From contig JALFIR010000055.1 of assembly GCA_022776215.1 (NCBI GenBank), positions 1 to 15,101 of the forward strand: a stretch of DNA of 15,101 nt. Direction: 5' to 3'. Below the pieces are notes generated by a model. The model was not told the DNA's origin, ran no database searches, and was given only the letters and a program-made list of their open reading frames with translations. The stretch comes from Colivicinus sp022776215. Its GTDB lineage: Bacteria; Bacillota_I; Bacilli_A; Erysipelotrichales; Erysipelotrichaceae. This document shows positions 7,744-14,978 of the stretch, piece by piece; the first letter of the stretch is position 1; each line of letters begins with the position of its first letter. A program made the translations under genes and the position numbers.

Positions 7744-8322
7744 ATGGAAAAAATGTCATTTTTAAAGAGATTTTGGGGCCATTCCCTAACTATAAACAAA
7801 CATCGTCTAGAAGTCATGAGACTATGCTTCAAATGTGGTCTTATTAAACAAGGTTTAATGCACGACCTATCTAAATATTCTTTTATTGAATTTTTCTCAG
7901 GCGTTAAATACTATCAAGGATATCGATCACCTATTGATGCTGAAAAAGAAGATAAGGGTTATTCTCTAGGATGGTTACATCATAAGGGAAGAAATAAACA
8001 TCACTTTGAATTTTGGTTAGAAAAGGACTATTATAATAATCCTTTAACTTTTAAATGCCTAGAAATGCCTCTTAATTATTTATTGGAAGCAGCCTGTGAT
8101 AAGATAGCTGCCTCTAAAATTTATAAGAAAAATAAATATACTGATTCAAGTGCCTATGACTTTTTAATGAACGGTAAGGACCAATATTTTATGGGTCCTG
8201 AAAACTGTCGAAGACATAAAATATTACTTGAATATTTAAAAGATAATGGCGAAGAAAAAGCCCTTGCATATTACAAGGACTTATATCATAAATGGAAGAA
8301 AGACAAGACTTTTAATATTTAG
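7744..8322 (+). CDS. DUF5662 family protein (function unknown)
   Basis: I recognise the DUF5662 pattern: FWGHSLTINKHR near the N terminus (residues 10-21), GLIKQGLMHDLSKYS (32-46), GVKYYQGYRSP (53-63), then a histidine-rich HHKGRNKHHFEFW (79-91) and CDKIAASKIYK (118-128). The histidine/aspartate pair in MHDLSK and the later histidine cluster resemble an HD-like metal site, but the reaction is not known to me. Length 192 residues; no signal peptide or membrane segment, so it is probably cytosolic. It is a single-gene unit between two operons, divergent from nusB by 30 bases and overlapping comEB tail-to-tail by 11 bases. A second in-frame ATG at 7753 (residue 4) has a weak GGA upstream and could be the start if the mRNA is not leaderless. 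Confidence 0.8.
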   Translation: MEKMSFLKRFWGHSLTINKHRLEVMRLCFKCGLIKQGLMHDLSKYSFIEFFSGVKYYQGYRSPIDAEKEDKGYSLGWLHHKGRNKHHFEFWLEKDYYNNPLTFKCLEMPLNYLLEAACDKIAASKIYKKNKYTDSSAYDFLMNGKDQYFMGPENCRRHKILLEYLKDNGEEKALAYYKDLYHKWKKDKTFNI

Positions 8323-8326
8323 TCTT
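8305..8326. terminator. Possible shared weak terminator of two convergent genes
   Basis: aagact (8305-8310) and agtctt (8321-8326) form a six-base-pair stem with a ten-base AT loop spanning both stop codons. On the minus strand it is followed by GTCTTTCTT, moderately T-rich; on the plus strand no T-run follows. The stem is short and may be fortuitous, but no better terminator is visible for either gene. Confidence 0.25.
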
Positions 8327-8779
8327 AAAGTCAATCTCAACTTTAAAAGGTAGTTGTTCATATTCTACCCCAGCCATATCTAACATTTTCTTAGATACAA
8401 CATTATTATCAGCACCATCATACTTATCTGATTCATAATATATTTTCCTTATGCCTGCTTGAATGATTGCCTTAGCACATTCATTGCAAGGAAATAAAGA
8501 AACATAAAGGATGGTATTCTTAAGACTTCTTGGTGAATTCAATATCGCATTTAATTCAGCATGCACTACATAAGCATACTTAGTGTTCTTAAAATCACCT
8601 TCCCTTGACCAAGGCATCTTAGCATCCACACAACCTCTAGGCATACCATTATAGCCAATAGATACAACCTTCTTGTCTTCATCAACAATACAAGCACCTA
8701 CTTGAGTATTAGGATCCTTACTTCTTAAAGCACTCAAGTGAGCGAGTCCCATAAAATATTCATCCCAACTGATAATCAT
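8312..8779 (-). CDS. comEB: dCMP deaminase (ComEB type)
   Basis: Deoxycytidylate deaminase converts dCMP to dUMP, the precursor for thymidylate synthesis. The zinc site is clear: HAE at residues 73-75 (zinc histidine and catalytic glutamate) and PCNEC at 97-101 (two cysteine ligands). The N-terminal WDEYFMGLAHLSALRSKDPN and the GACIVDEDKKVVSIGYNGMPRG region are typical. Length 155 residues, normal for the family. It is named comEB in Bacillus because of its place in the competence operon; no competence genes are visible here, so the name denotes homology only. A good ribosome site, AAGGAG (8787-8792), lies seven bases before the ATG, within the end of the rhomboid gene, and the two genes share one base (TAATG). 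Confidence 0.95.
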   Translation of the reverse strand: MIISWDEYFMGLAHLSALRSKDPNTQVGACIVDEDKKVVSIGYNGMPRGCVDAKMPWSREGDFKNTKYAYVVHAELNAILNSPRSLKNTILYVSLFPCNECAKAIIQAGIRKIYYESDKYDGADNNVVSKKMLDMAGVEYEQLPFKVEIDFKTKY

Positions 8780-10014
8780 TATTTTTCTCCTTTTTGATAG
8801 ACATTAATAAGTCTTTTAGAAATATTATCACTATAAGACTTTAAACCCAAATCCTTATAAGCACTAACTACCTTTACATCTGAACCAATATATAATGGTT
8901 GAATATTTGTAAAGCCAAAGTATTTAACATTCATGATTAAAAGTAAGCTAGTAACTAGAATAATCATGCTCTTTTTATTGTCCTTATTATTAAATAAATA
9001 ATAGAATAGACAGCCACATACGGCACCACCTAAATGTCCTTGCCATGAAACACCTGGAATAAAATTGAGCATTAGGTTTAAAAGAATTGTAGGCATTAGT
9101 TGTCTAACATTGATAAAACCAGAATTAACTAAACTAAAGATATAGTATACAAAGATACAATAGATAGCACCAGATAAACCAATAGTAATCGTATTAGCAC
9201 TTATAATGCCAGCACTTAAGGAAGAAAAGACAATGCCACTTAATAATAGAATTAAATATTTCTTAGTCTTAAGTCTTCTTTCAACTCCAATTCCTACATA
9301 ATAGAAGGCCATCAAATTAAATACTAGATGCATAATAGAACCATGTAAGAAACCATTTAATACCAGTCTATATACTTGATGTAGTCCTAATGTAAAGGTA
9401 TTATATTGAGCTCCCATCATAATTAAGGCCGTATCAATATCATACTTGGAACTTAAAAATAATGTGATCAAGAATAATACTGTACATACTACACAAGTCC
9501 CCATAGTAACAGGTGCATGTAAATCCTTCAGCTTAGCATATAAAGGTCTTTTCTTAGCTGTTTCCTTTAGTTTCAAGAAAGTATTATTGATATTAGAAAC
9601 TCTATTCTTTATTTCCCCTTCTTTATCACTAACATCATGAACAACTTCATAGACACCTGGATAAATAGTAGATAAGTCAAGACCACTATGATAATTAGAA
9701 TCAATGCATACAGTTGTAAATTCATCATATCCTTCAACAGTTTCATTACCAATATGAACATCCAATATCTTAACTTCAGGTAGATTAAATTGTTGCTTAA
9801 TAACCATTTGGTAAGTATCTAATCTTCCCTTATCGTAATAAGCTGTGCCAACAGAGGCAGTTGTTATTCTTATTACCTGAAAATCAGGATTAGTCTTAGA
9901 GGCAATTAAAATCTCATCAGGCTTATCAAGTCCGTTTACTCTAAAAGAAATATAATCATATTTGGTGATGAAATACTCCATCAATTGAAATACTTTATAT
10001 GTGTTATTTTCCAT
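8779..10014 (-). CDS. Rhomboid family intramembrane serine protease with N-terminal domain
   Basis: The C-terminal half is a rhomboid protease, which cleaves membrane-protein substrates within the bilayer. The catalytic serine is in GLSGAIY (S281) and the histidine in GHLGG (H327), with the loop and helix motif HGSIMHLVFN (224-233). Hydrophobic segments begin about residues 172, 200-240, 253, 283 and 305, and an extra one lies at 350-366. The first 165 or so residues are soluble and not like a classical signal peptide, resembling in layout the cytosolic N-terminal domain of YqgP/GluP of Bacillus; no TPR tail is seen, only a short tail of about 45 residues. It starts inside the end of rluD (11-base overlap). 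Substrate unknown. Confidence 0.9.
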   Translation of the reverse strand: MENNTYKVFQLMEYFITKYDYISFRVNGLDKPDEILIASKTNPDFQVIRITTASVGTAYYDKGRLDTYQMVIKQQFNLPEVKILDVHIGNETVEGYDEFTTVCIDSNYHSGLDLSTIYPGVYEVVHDVSDKEGEIKNRVSNINNTFLKLKETAKKRPLYAKLKDLHAPVTMGTCVVCTVLFLITLFLSSKYDIDTALIMMGAQYNTFTLGLHQVYRLVLNGFLHGSIMHLVFNLMAFYYVGIGVERRLKTKKYLILLLSGIVFSSLSAGIISANTITIGLSGAIYCIFVYYIFSLVNSGFINVRQLMPTILLNLMLNFIPGVSWQGHLGGAVCGCLFYYLFNNKDNKKSMIILVTSLLLIMNVKYFGFTNIQPLYIGSDVKVVSAYKDLGLKSYSDNISKRLINVYQKGEK

Positions 10015-10915
10015 TTATACCCTCGATACTCTCAATATATTCTTCCATATACTTAGGCATAGGTGTTTCAAAAGATACTCTTTCCTTAGTACGTGGATGA
10101 ATAAAACTTAAATAATAAGCATGTAAAAATTGTCCAGTTTCATCAATATGTGGTCCACCATACTTCTCATCATTCATAACTGGATGATGAATAAAAGCCA
10201 TATGTACTCTAATTTGATGGGTTCTACCGGTTAATAAAGAAACATCTAACAAGGTACAATCACCAAATCTTTTAATTACTTCGAATTCAGTAATAGCCTC
10301 TTTACTATTGGTAGCAGTTACACACATCTTTTGACGATCTTTAGGGTTTCTACCAATAGGTGCATTGATTTCACCCTTATTGTTTTCAATGGTGCCCTTT
10401 ACGATTGCATAATATTTACGATAACAAGTCTTATCCTTTAATTGTTCACTCAAGAAGTTATGAGCTTCATTGTTTTTGGCAATTACCAACAAGCCACTTG
10501 TATCCTTATCGATTCTATGTACGATGCCGGGTCTAAAGAAACCGTTGACATCAGATAAGTCCTTACAATTAAATAACAAGGCATTAACTAAGGTGTTATC
10601 GTAGTTACCAGGAGCTGGATGTACTACTAAACCCTTTTGTTTATTAATAACAATAATATCTTCATCTTCATAAACGATATCAATTGGAATATCAGCTGGT
10701 TTTAAATCAGTCAAAACTGTTTCTTCATATTCAACACTGATATCATCGTTCATCTTCACTTTATATGAATTAGATGTCACTTTATCATTAACTAAAATCT
10801 TTTCTTCTTTGATTAATTTTTGAATATTAGAACGACTCAAAGGCGTATTATCTGCTAAATAAGCGTCAAGTCGAACATTATAATTGTCATCAACTATTAA
10901 GTTTAATTTTGGCAT
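10004..10915 (-). CDS. rluD: RluD-like rRNA pseudouridine synthase
   Basis: This RluA-family enzyme isomerises uridines to pseudouridine in 23S rRNA; in E. coli RluD acts on helix 69. An N-terminal S4 RNA-binding domain (about residues 14-65; RLDAYLADNTPLSRSNIQKL) precedes the catalytic domain. The catalytic aspartate is D136 in HRIDKDTSG (133-141), followed by GRTHQIRVHMAFIHHP and the YGG segment of the family. Length 303 residues is typical. The lspA-rluD pair is common in Firmicutes (ylyB of Bacillus); the exact target position is inferred from family resemblance only. A strong AAAGGAGG (10922-10929) precedes the ATG by six bases and lies within lspA. Confidence 0.93.
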   Translation of the reverse strand: MPKLNLIVDDNYNVRLDAYLADNTPLSRSNIQKLIKEEKILVNDKVTSNSYKVKMNDDISVEYEETVLTDLKPADIPIDIVYEDEDIIVINKQKGLVVHPAPGNYDNTLVNALLFNCKDLSDVNGFFRPGIVHRIDKDTSGLLVIAKNNEAHNFLSEQLKDKTCYRKYYAIVKGTIENNKGEINAPIGRNPKDRQKMCVTATNSKEAITEFEVIKRFGDCTLLDVSLLTGRTHQIRVHMAFIHHPVMNDEKYGGPHIDETGQFLHAYYLSFIHPRTKERVSFETPMPKYMEEYIESIEGINGK

Positions 10916-11378
10916 CTTTTTCCTCCTTTATAAGCGCAATAATATATAAACATACACCGACCGTTAAGAAGATATCAGCTACATTAAAGATTGGAAAGTC
11001 CCAACCAAAGATAATAAAATCTAAGAAATCAACAACATAAATCCTAACAATACGATCGATAAAGTTACCGATTGTACCACTAATCATTAATAGTAAGGCA
11101 GTCTTACTTAACTTATCATTTGATTTAATGAATAAGTAAGTAAAACCTACTAAACAGATTGGAGTAATGATTAGAAATGTCGTTCTAGCATTTTGCATAA
11201 TCGAGAAGCCTGCTCCAAAGTTTTGAACATAAGTCAAACTAAAGAAGCCATCAATAATGGTCTTGCTTTGATAGAGTTCAAAATAATTTAAAATAATTGA
11301 CTTAGTATATTGGTCTAAGCTTACTAAACTTACTACAATAAATAGATAAATAAGATAATTAAATTTATTTGTTTTCAT
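10890..11378 (-). CDS. lspA: Lipoprotein signal peptidase (signal peptidase II)
   Basis: LspA removes the signal peptide from prolipoproteins after the lipobox cysteine has been diacylglycerylated. Four hydrophobic segments (about residues 8-30, 66-84, 93-110 and 130-150) match the family. The two catalytic aspartates are D117 in VVDFLD and D135 in FNVADIF, and GTIGNFIDR (101-109) and LDQYTKS (21-27) are conserved. Length 162 residues is normal. It overlaps the upstream lipoprotein gene by 14 bases with no good ribosome site, and its own 3' end overlaps rluD by 26 bases. The direct adjacency to a lipoprotein gene, its likely substrate, is noteworthy. Confidence 0.97.
   Translation of the reverse strand: MKTNKFNYLIYLFIVVSLVSLDQYTKSIILNYFELYQSKTIIDGFFSLTYVQNFGAGFSIMQNARTTFLIITPICLVGFTYLFIKSNDKLSKTALLLMISGTIGNFIDRIVRIYVVDFLDFIIFGWDFPIFNVADIFLTVGVCLYIIALIKEEKDAKIKLNS
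10922..10929 (-). promoter_or_regulatory. Ribosome binding site of rluD inside lspA
   Basis: AAAGGAGG, six bases before the rluD ATG at 10915. It lies in the lspA reading frame, where it encodes part of the C-terminal KEEKDAK segment. It supports the rluD start and hence the 26-base overlap. Confidence 0.85.
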
Positions 11379-13140
11379 TGATATAATCTTCTACTACACC
11401 TTCTAATATCGCAAATGGTAAAGGTCCATTTTCTATAATAGCCCTGTCATATGCTACAAAATCAAATTTATCGCCAAGCTCATCCATGGCCTTTTTTCTA
11501 AGATTTATATGATTTACAAAGCCTACGCCATATCTTACAAAAACACCAGGCATGGCAACAACTGTATCATATAAGTCTTGAGCCATACTAGCATCTAACA
11601 TTAAGTTATCTAATTTCTTAGCCAAAGTCTTAACGTTCCATCCAAAATAATTAACTCCCAAATCAATTATTGAATATAGGATATGGGAATTAAAGGTAAT
11701 TGAATCGATCCTAGCAATGCCCTTATATTCATTAGGAATATCTAACATTTCAAGGGCATCATAAGCAGCTAAATCAGCATAACCTTCAGTGTATCCAACA
11801 AATGATTGAGTAGCTCTAACTTTGTGAGGATTAGTTTGTTGGAAGTAAATGTTTTGGTACAAGTGGCCTGGGAAGCCCTCGTGCGCCATTACTTCAAAGA
11901 CAGACATTTGATCATAATAATCACTATCAATCTTCGCGTTTACTCTAATTACATTTTGGTTTAGATTATCAATTGGTGGACTTACATAATAACCTAGAGT
12001 TGTATTGCCTAGTGTATCTAGTGATGATACTACATAATTAGCATCCTCTAGATATTCATATCTTTCAGAACTATTATTTCTAAGATACTCCAACAGATCT
12101 TCCGCATTAAGGTTTAATACTTCATCGTTTTTTAAGAATTCTTCATAATTATCTAAGATATTTTCATCATCTTGATAAATACCAATAAAGTTATAAATCC
12201 AATCAAAATATAATTCCACCAAGTCGTTATAGATATCAGTGATATCCCTATTACTTGAAGAATCGATTAAATAAGTATATTCAGCATAGCCTTCATCAAT
12301 CTTACATAAAGTTAACTTATCACTTGTAGTCTTACCATATAAGGTTTTTAAATAATCTTTTAAAGTCACAAATGCAGGTATAACTTCATTTTCTACAAGT
12401 TCTTTAACTTCAGGATAAATATCATATTCCTTATAATGTTCATAGATACTTCTGCCATTAGATGAAATTAAATTATCAATATAAGATATCTCTTCATCCA
12501 ACATGTCATCACTGTGGTATAGGCCATCATTAGATTGCTGTTTAGAATATTCGATAGCTTCATTGATGTAATTTGGTACATCTTTTAAAACAGCTAAGAA
12601 ATCTTCTTCAGATTCTTCATCATAAATCGCAAATTCCATTAGGTTTGTGATAATACCATCACAGAATTGACTAGATGAAGAGAATATTAAATTATATTTA
12701 GAATATTCTAGGCCACAAAGCGTTTCCAATAATGAATAATGAAGTAAATCATAATCATATTGTTGTCTTAAAGATAAAGAATCATAATCAAAAGCTAACA
12801 AGTCTTCTAATTGTTTCTCTGTCTTATTAAATTCTTCTTGATCAACACCATAGACGATATGTCCAAAACCTACTTCGGGTTTTTCAATGCCCATTGCCTT
12901 ATAGTCAGCTACATTAAAGTGCATATATAGATAATTATCAGATACTAGTTCATCAAAGATAGTATCTAAATATGCATCAAATTCAGTATTATCATCAAGT
13001 GTTGAATTCTTTTCTCTTACTTCGTAATTTTTTAATTGAGTTAAATAATAATTCTCGGCAGATGGGCTTGAATCTTCACCACAACCCACAAGTATAAACA
13101 ATATAAGTAAGATACTTAATAATTTACTAATTCTTTTCAT
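11365..13140 (-). CDS. DUF885 family lipoprotein, metallopeptidase-like
   Basis: A 591-residue protein with a lipoprotein signal peptide: a basic start (MKRISK), a hydrophobic stretch and the lipobox LVGC, with C20 the lipidated residue. The mature part belongs to DUF885, whose members carry a zinc-peptidase-like HE..PGH motif. Here it reads HEGFPGH (420-426), followed by TEGYADLAAY (451-460), where E452 could be the third metal ligand. The protein is therefore probably exposed on the outer face of the membrane and may hydrolyse peptides, but activity and substrate are not shown by sequence. It overlaps the TSCPD-protein gene by 14 bases upstream and lspA by 14 bases downstream. The start is supported by the signal peptide; the ribosome site is weak. 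Confidence 0.88.
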   Translation of the reverse strand: MKRISKLLSILLILFILVGCGEDSSPSAENYYLTQLKNYEVREKNSTLDDNTEFDAYLDTIFDELVSDNYLYMHFNVADYKAMGIEKPEVGFGHIVYGVDQEEFNKTEKQLEDLLAFDYDSLSLRQQYDYDLLHYSLLETLCGLEYSKYNLIFSSSSQFCDGIITNLMEFAIYDEESEEDFLAVLKDVPNYINEAIEYSKQQSNDGLYHSDDMLDEEISYIDNLISSNGRSIYEHYKEYDIYPEVKELVENEVIPAFVTLKDYLKTLYGKTTSDKLTLCKIDEGYAEYTYLIDSSSNRDITDIYNDLVELYFDWIYNFIGIYQDDENILDNYEEFLKNDEVLNLNAEDLLEYLRNNSSERYEYLEDANYVVSSLDTLGNTTLGYYVSPPIDNLNQNVIRVNAKIDSDYYDQMSVFEVMAHEGFPGHLYQNIYFQQTNPHKVRATQSFVGYTEGYADLAAYDALEMLDIPNEYKGIARIDSITFNSHILYSIIDLGVNYFGWNVKTLAKKLDNLMLDASMAQDLYDTVVAMPGVFVRYGVGFVNHINLRKKAMDELGDKFDFVAYDRAIIENGPLPFAILEGVVEDYINENK

Positions 13141-13381
13141 TTAAATAAGCTTTCAATGCACAGGCAATTTGATCAGGACAAGATGTGTTTTTAAAACCAC
13201 ACTTAGTACCTTCAATCTTAGAAATGATGTCTTCAAGTTTCATACCAGTAATCAAACTAGCGATACCCTTAAGGTTGCCATTACAGCCTCCTATTACTTG
13301 TAAAGACTTAACTGTATCATCTTCTATGTCAAAGATAAATTCTCTTGAACAAACACCACTTGGTTTATAAATATATTCCAT
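13127..13381 (-). CDS. Small TSCPD-domain protein (TIGR03905-like)
   Basis: An 84-residue protein with the TSCPD motif (66-70) and five cysteines (residues 11, 33, 61, 68, 74). The order PSGVCS near the N terminus, GGCNGNLKGI in the middle and CGFKNTSCPDQIACAL at the end matches the small TSCPD proteins, which resemble the C-terminal domain of B12-dependent ribonucleotide reductase. The cysteines suggest metal binding or redox handling, but no function is established to my knowledge. It is first in its operon, with AGAAGG (13390-13395) eight bases before the ATG, and overlaps the following gene by 14 bases. Confidence 0.88.
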   Translation of the reverse strand: MEYIYKPSGVCSREFIFDIEDDTVKSLQVIGGCNGNLKGIASLITGMKLEDIISKIEGTKCGFKNTSCPDQIACALKAYLNEKN

Positions 13382-13418
13382 AATTTTTACCTTCTTTCCT
13401 TTATGAATAAGCTTAAAT

Positions 13419-13424
13419 ATTATA
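13419..13424 (-). promoter_or_regulatory. Predicted -10 element of the TSCPD-comEB operon
   Basis: TATAAT on the minus strand, 38 bases before the first ATG of the operon, in a 78-base divergent intergenic region. The -35 (TTCTAA, 17-base spacer) is poor. The spacing leaves room for a normal leader carrying the AGAAGG ribosome site. Confidence 0.5.
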
Positions 13425-13425
13425 C

Positions 13426-13431
13426 TATAAT
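13426..13431 (+). promoter_or_regulatory. Predicted -10 element of gltX
   Basis: TATAAT on the plus strand, 28 bases before the gltX ATG, partly back-to-back with the divergent -10. No convincing -35 is seen. I find no T-box or other leader structure, and the leader is too short for one. Confidence 0.5.
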
Positions 13432-13459
13432 ATATGAGTATTTAGAAATGAGGTAACAA

Positions 13460-14908
13460 ATGAAAGTAAGAACAAGATTTGCACCATCTCCAACTGGTTA
13501 TATGCATATTGGTAACTTAAGAACTGCTTTATATGCTTATTTAGTTGCGAAAAAAGATAATGGTGATTTCATCTTAAGAATTGAAGATACCGACCAAAAT
13601 AGACAAGTAGAAGGTGCTACAGATATTATCTATGACACACTAAAGACTTGTGGTCTTATGCATGATGAAGGACCAGATGTAGGTGGTAACTATGGACCTT
13701 ATGTTCAATCAGATAGAATGAAACAAGGTTTATATAAAGAATATGCTATGAAGCTTGTTAAAAGTGGTCATGCTCATGTATGTTTCTGTAAGGAAGAAGA
13801 TATTGAAATTCAGAAGCAAATCGCTAATGCTAAGGGTGAATCATTCTTATATCGTGATCCTTGTAAGAATTTAAGCAAAGAAGAAGTTGAAAAGAGAATT
13901 GAAGCTGGCGAAGAATATGTTATTAGACAAACTATTAAGCCAGAAGGTACTACAACATTCGATGATGAAGTATATGGTTCAATTACTGTAAACAATGCTG
14001 ACTTAGATGAAATGATTCTATTAAAGTCTGATGGCTACCCTACTTACAACTTTGCCAATGTAGTAGATGACCATCTAATGGATATTACTCATGTTGTTAG
14101 AGGTAATGAATACTTATCAAGTACACCAAAGTATAACTTGTTATATGAAGCATATGGTTGGGATAAGCCAGTATATATTCACTGTCCACCAGTTATGAAG
14201 AATGAACATGAAAAGTTATCAAAGAGAAATGGTGATGCTTCTTTCCAAGACTTAGTAGCTAAGGGTTATCTTCCAGAAGCAATTCTTAACTATATCGCTT
14301 TATTGGGTTGGGCACCAAGTGAAGAAAGAGAAATCTATTCACTTCCTGAATTATGTCAAGCATTCGATGTTAAGAGAATTGGTACAAGTGGTGCTATCTT
14401 CGATATTGAAAAGTTAAAGTGGATGAATGGTGTATATCTAAGAAACATGGATGACAAAGCATATTTTGAATTAGTTGAACCAATGATTAAAGAAACTGTT
14501 GATCCAAAGTACAACTATGAAGATATTGCTAAGGCATTAAAAGATAGAGTAATGTTACTAACTGAAGTTAAGGATATGATTGATTTCTTTAATGAAGTTA
14601 AGGATTATTCAATTGATTTATATGCAAACAAGAAAGCTAAGACAAATGCTGAAGTAGCTAAGAAGTCATTAGAACTTGCACTACCTGCTTTAGAAGCATT
14701 AGATACATTTGATAACGATGGTATTTTCCAAGCATTAGCTAAGGTTGCTGCTGATAATGAACTTAAGAATATTACAATTATGTATCCTATTCAAGTTGCC
14801 CTATCTGGCAAAGATAAGACACCTGGTGGTGCTACAATGATTGGTCAAATCTTAGGTAAGGAAGAAACTATCAAGAGAATCAAAGACGCTATTGCTAAGT
14901 TAGCTTAA
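13460..14908 (+). CDS. gltX: Glutamyl-tRNA synthetase
   Basis: GltX charges tRNA-Glu (and, in many Firmicutes, tRNA-Gln, later amidated by GatCAB) with glutamate; whether it is discriminating cannot be told here. Class I signatures are present: FAPSPTGYMHIGN (residues 7-19, HIGH-type) and KLSKR (252-256, KMSKS-type). A possible zinc site has C108 and C110 in HVCFC and C135 in YRDPC. The C-terminal third (about 330-482) is the helical anticodon-binding region. Length 482 residues is typical. The ribosome site GAGGT (13450-13454) is five bases from the ATG. It is transcribed alone, divergent from the TSCPD operon, and no terminator of its own lies before the insertion sequence that begins about 20 bases later. 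Confidence 0.98.
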   Translation: MKVRTRFAPSPTGYMHIGNLRTALYAYLVAKKDNGDFILRIEDTDQNRQVEGATDIIYDTLKTCGLMHDEGPDVGGNYGPYVQSDRMKQGLYKEYAMKLVKSGHAHVCFCKEEDIEIQKQIANAKGESFLYRDPCKNLSKEEVEKRIEAGEEYVIRQTIKPEGTTTFDDEVYGSITVNNADLDEMILLKSDGYPTYNFANVVDDHLMDITHVVRGNEYLSSTPKYNLLYEAYGWDKPVYIHCPPVMKNEHEKLSKRNGDASFQDLVAKGYLPEAILNYIALLGWAPSEEREIYSLPELCQAFDVKRIGTSGAIFDIEKLKWMNGVYLRNMDDKAYFELVEPMIKETVDPKYNYEDIAKALKDRVMLLTEVKDMIDFFNEVKDYSIDLYANKKAKTNAEVAKKSLELALPALEALDTFDNDGIFQALAKVAADNELKNITIMYPIQVALSGKDKTPGGATMIGQILGKEETIKRIKDAIAKLA

Positions 14909-14932
14909 TATATCAACTAACGCTACATTTTG

Positions 14933-14973
14933 AAGTGAACCCCTAAAGTTGGACAAACTAAGGAGGTTCACTT
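14933..14973 (+). terminator. IS-end hairpin followed by T-run, overlapping the transposase ribosome site
   Basis: aagtgaacc (14933-14941) pairs perfectly with ggttcactt (14965-14973), nine base pairs, and agtt/aact (14947-14950 with 14956-14959) can form an inner stem. The outer stem is followed by a T-run (14972-14976). Two bases of the AGGAGG ribosome site (14961-14966) fall in the stem and the rest in the adjacent loop. It could terminate gltX transcription or hinder transposase translation on read-through mRNA. Confidence 0.6.
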
Positions 14974-14978
14974 TTTAT

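Noticed and set aside
13382..13459. T-box or other riboswitch upstream of gltX
   Set aside because: The intergenic region is 78 bases and shared with a divergent promoter; there is no room for a T-box and no specifier or antiterminator motif is visible.
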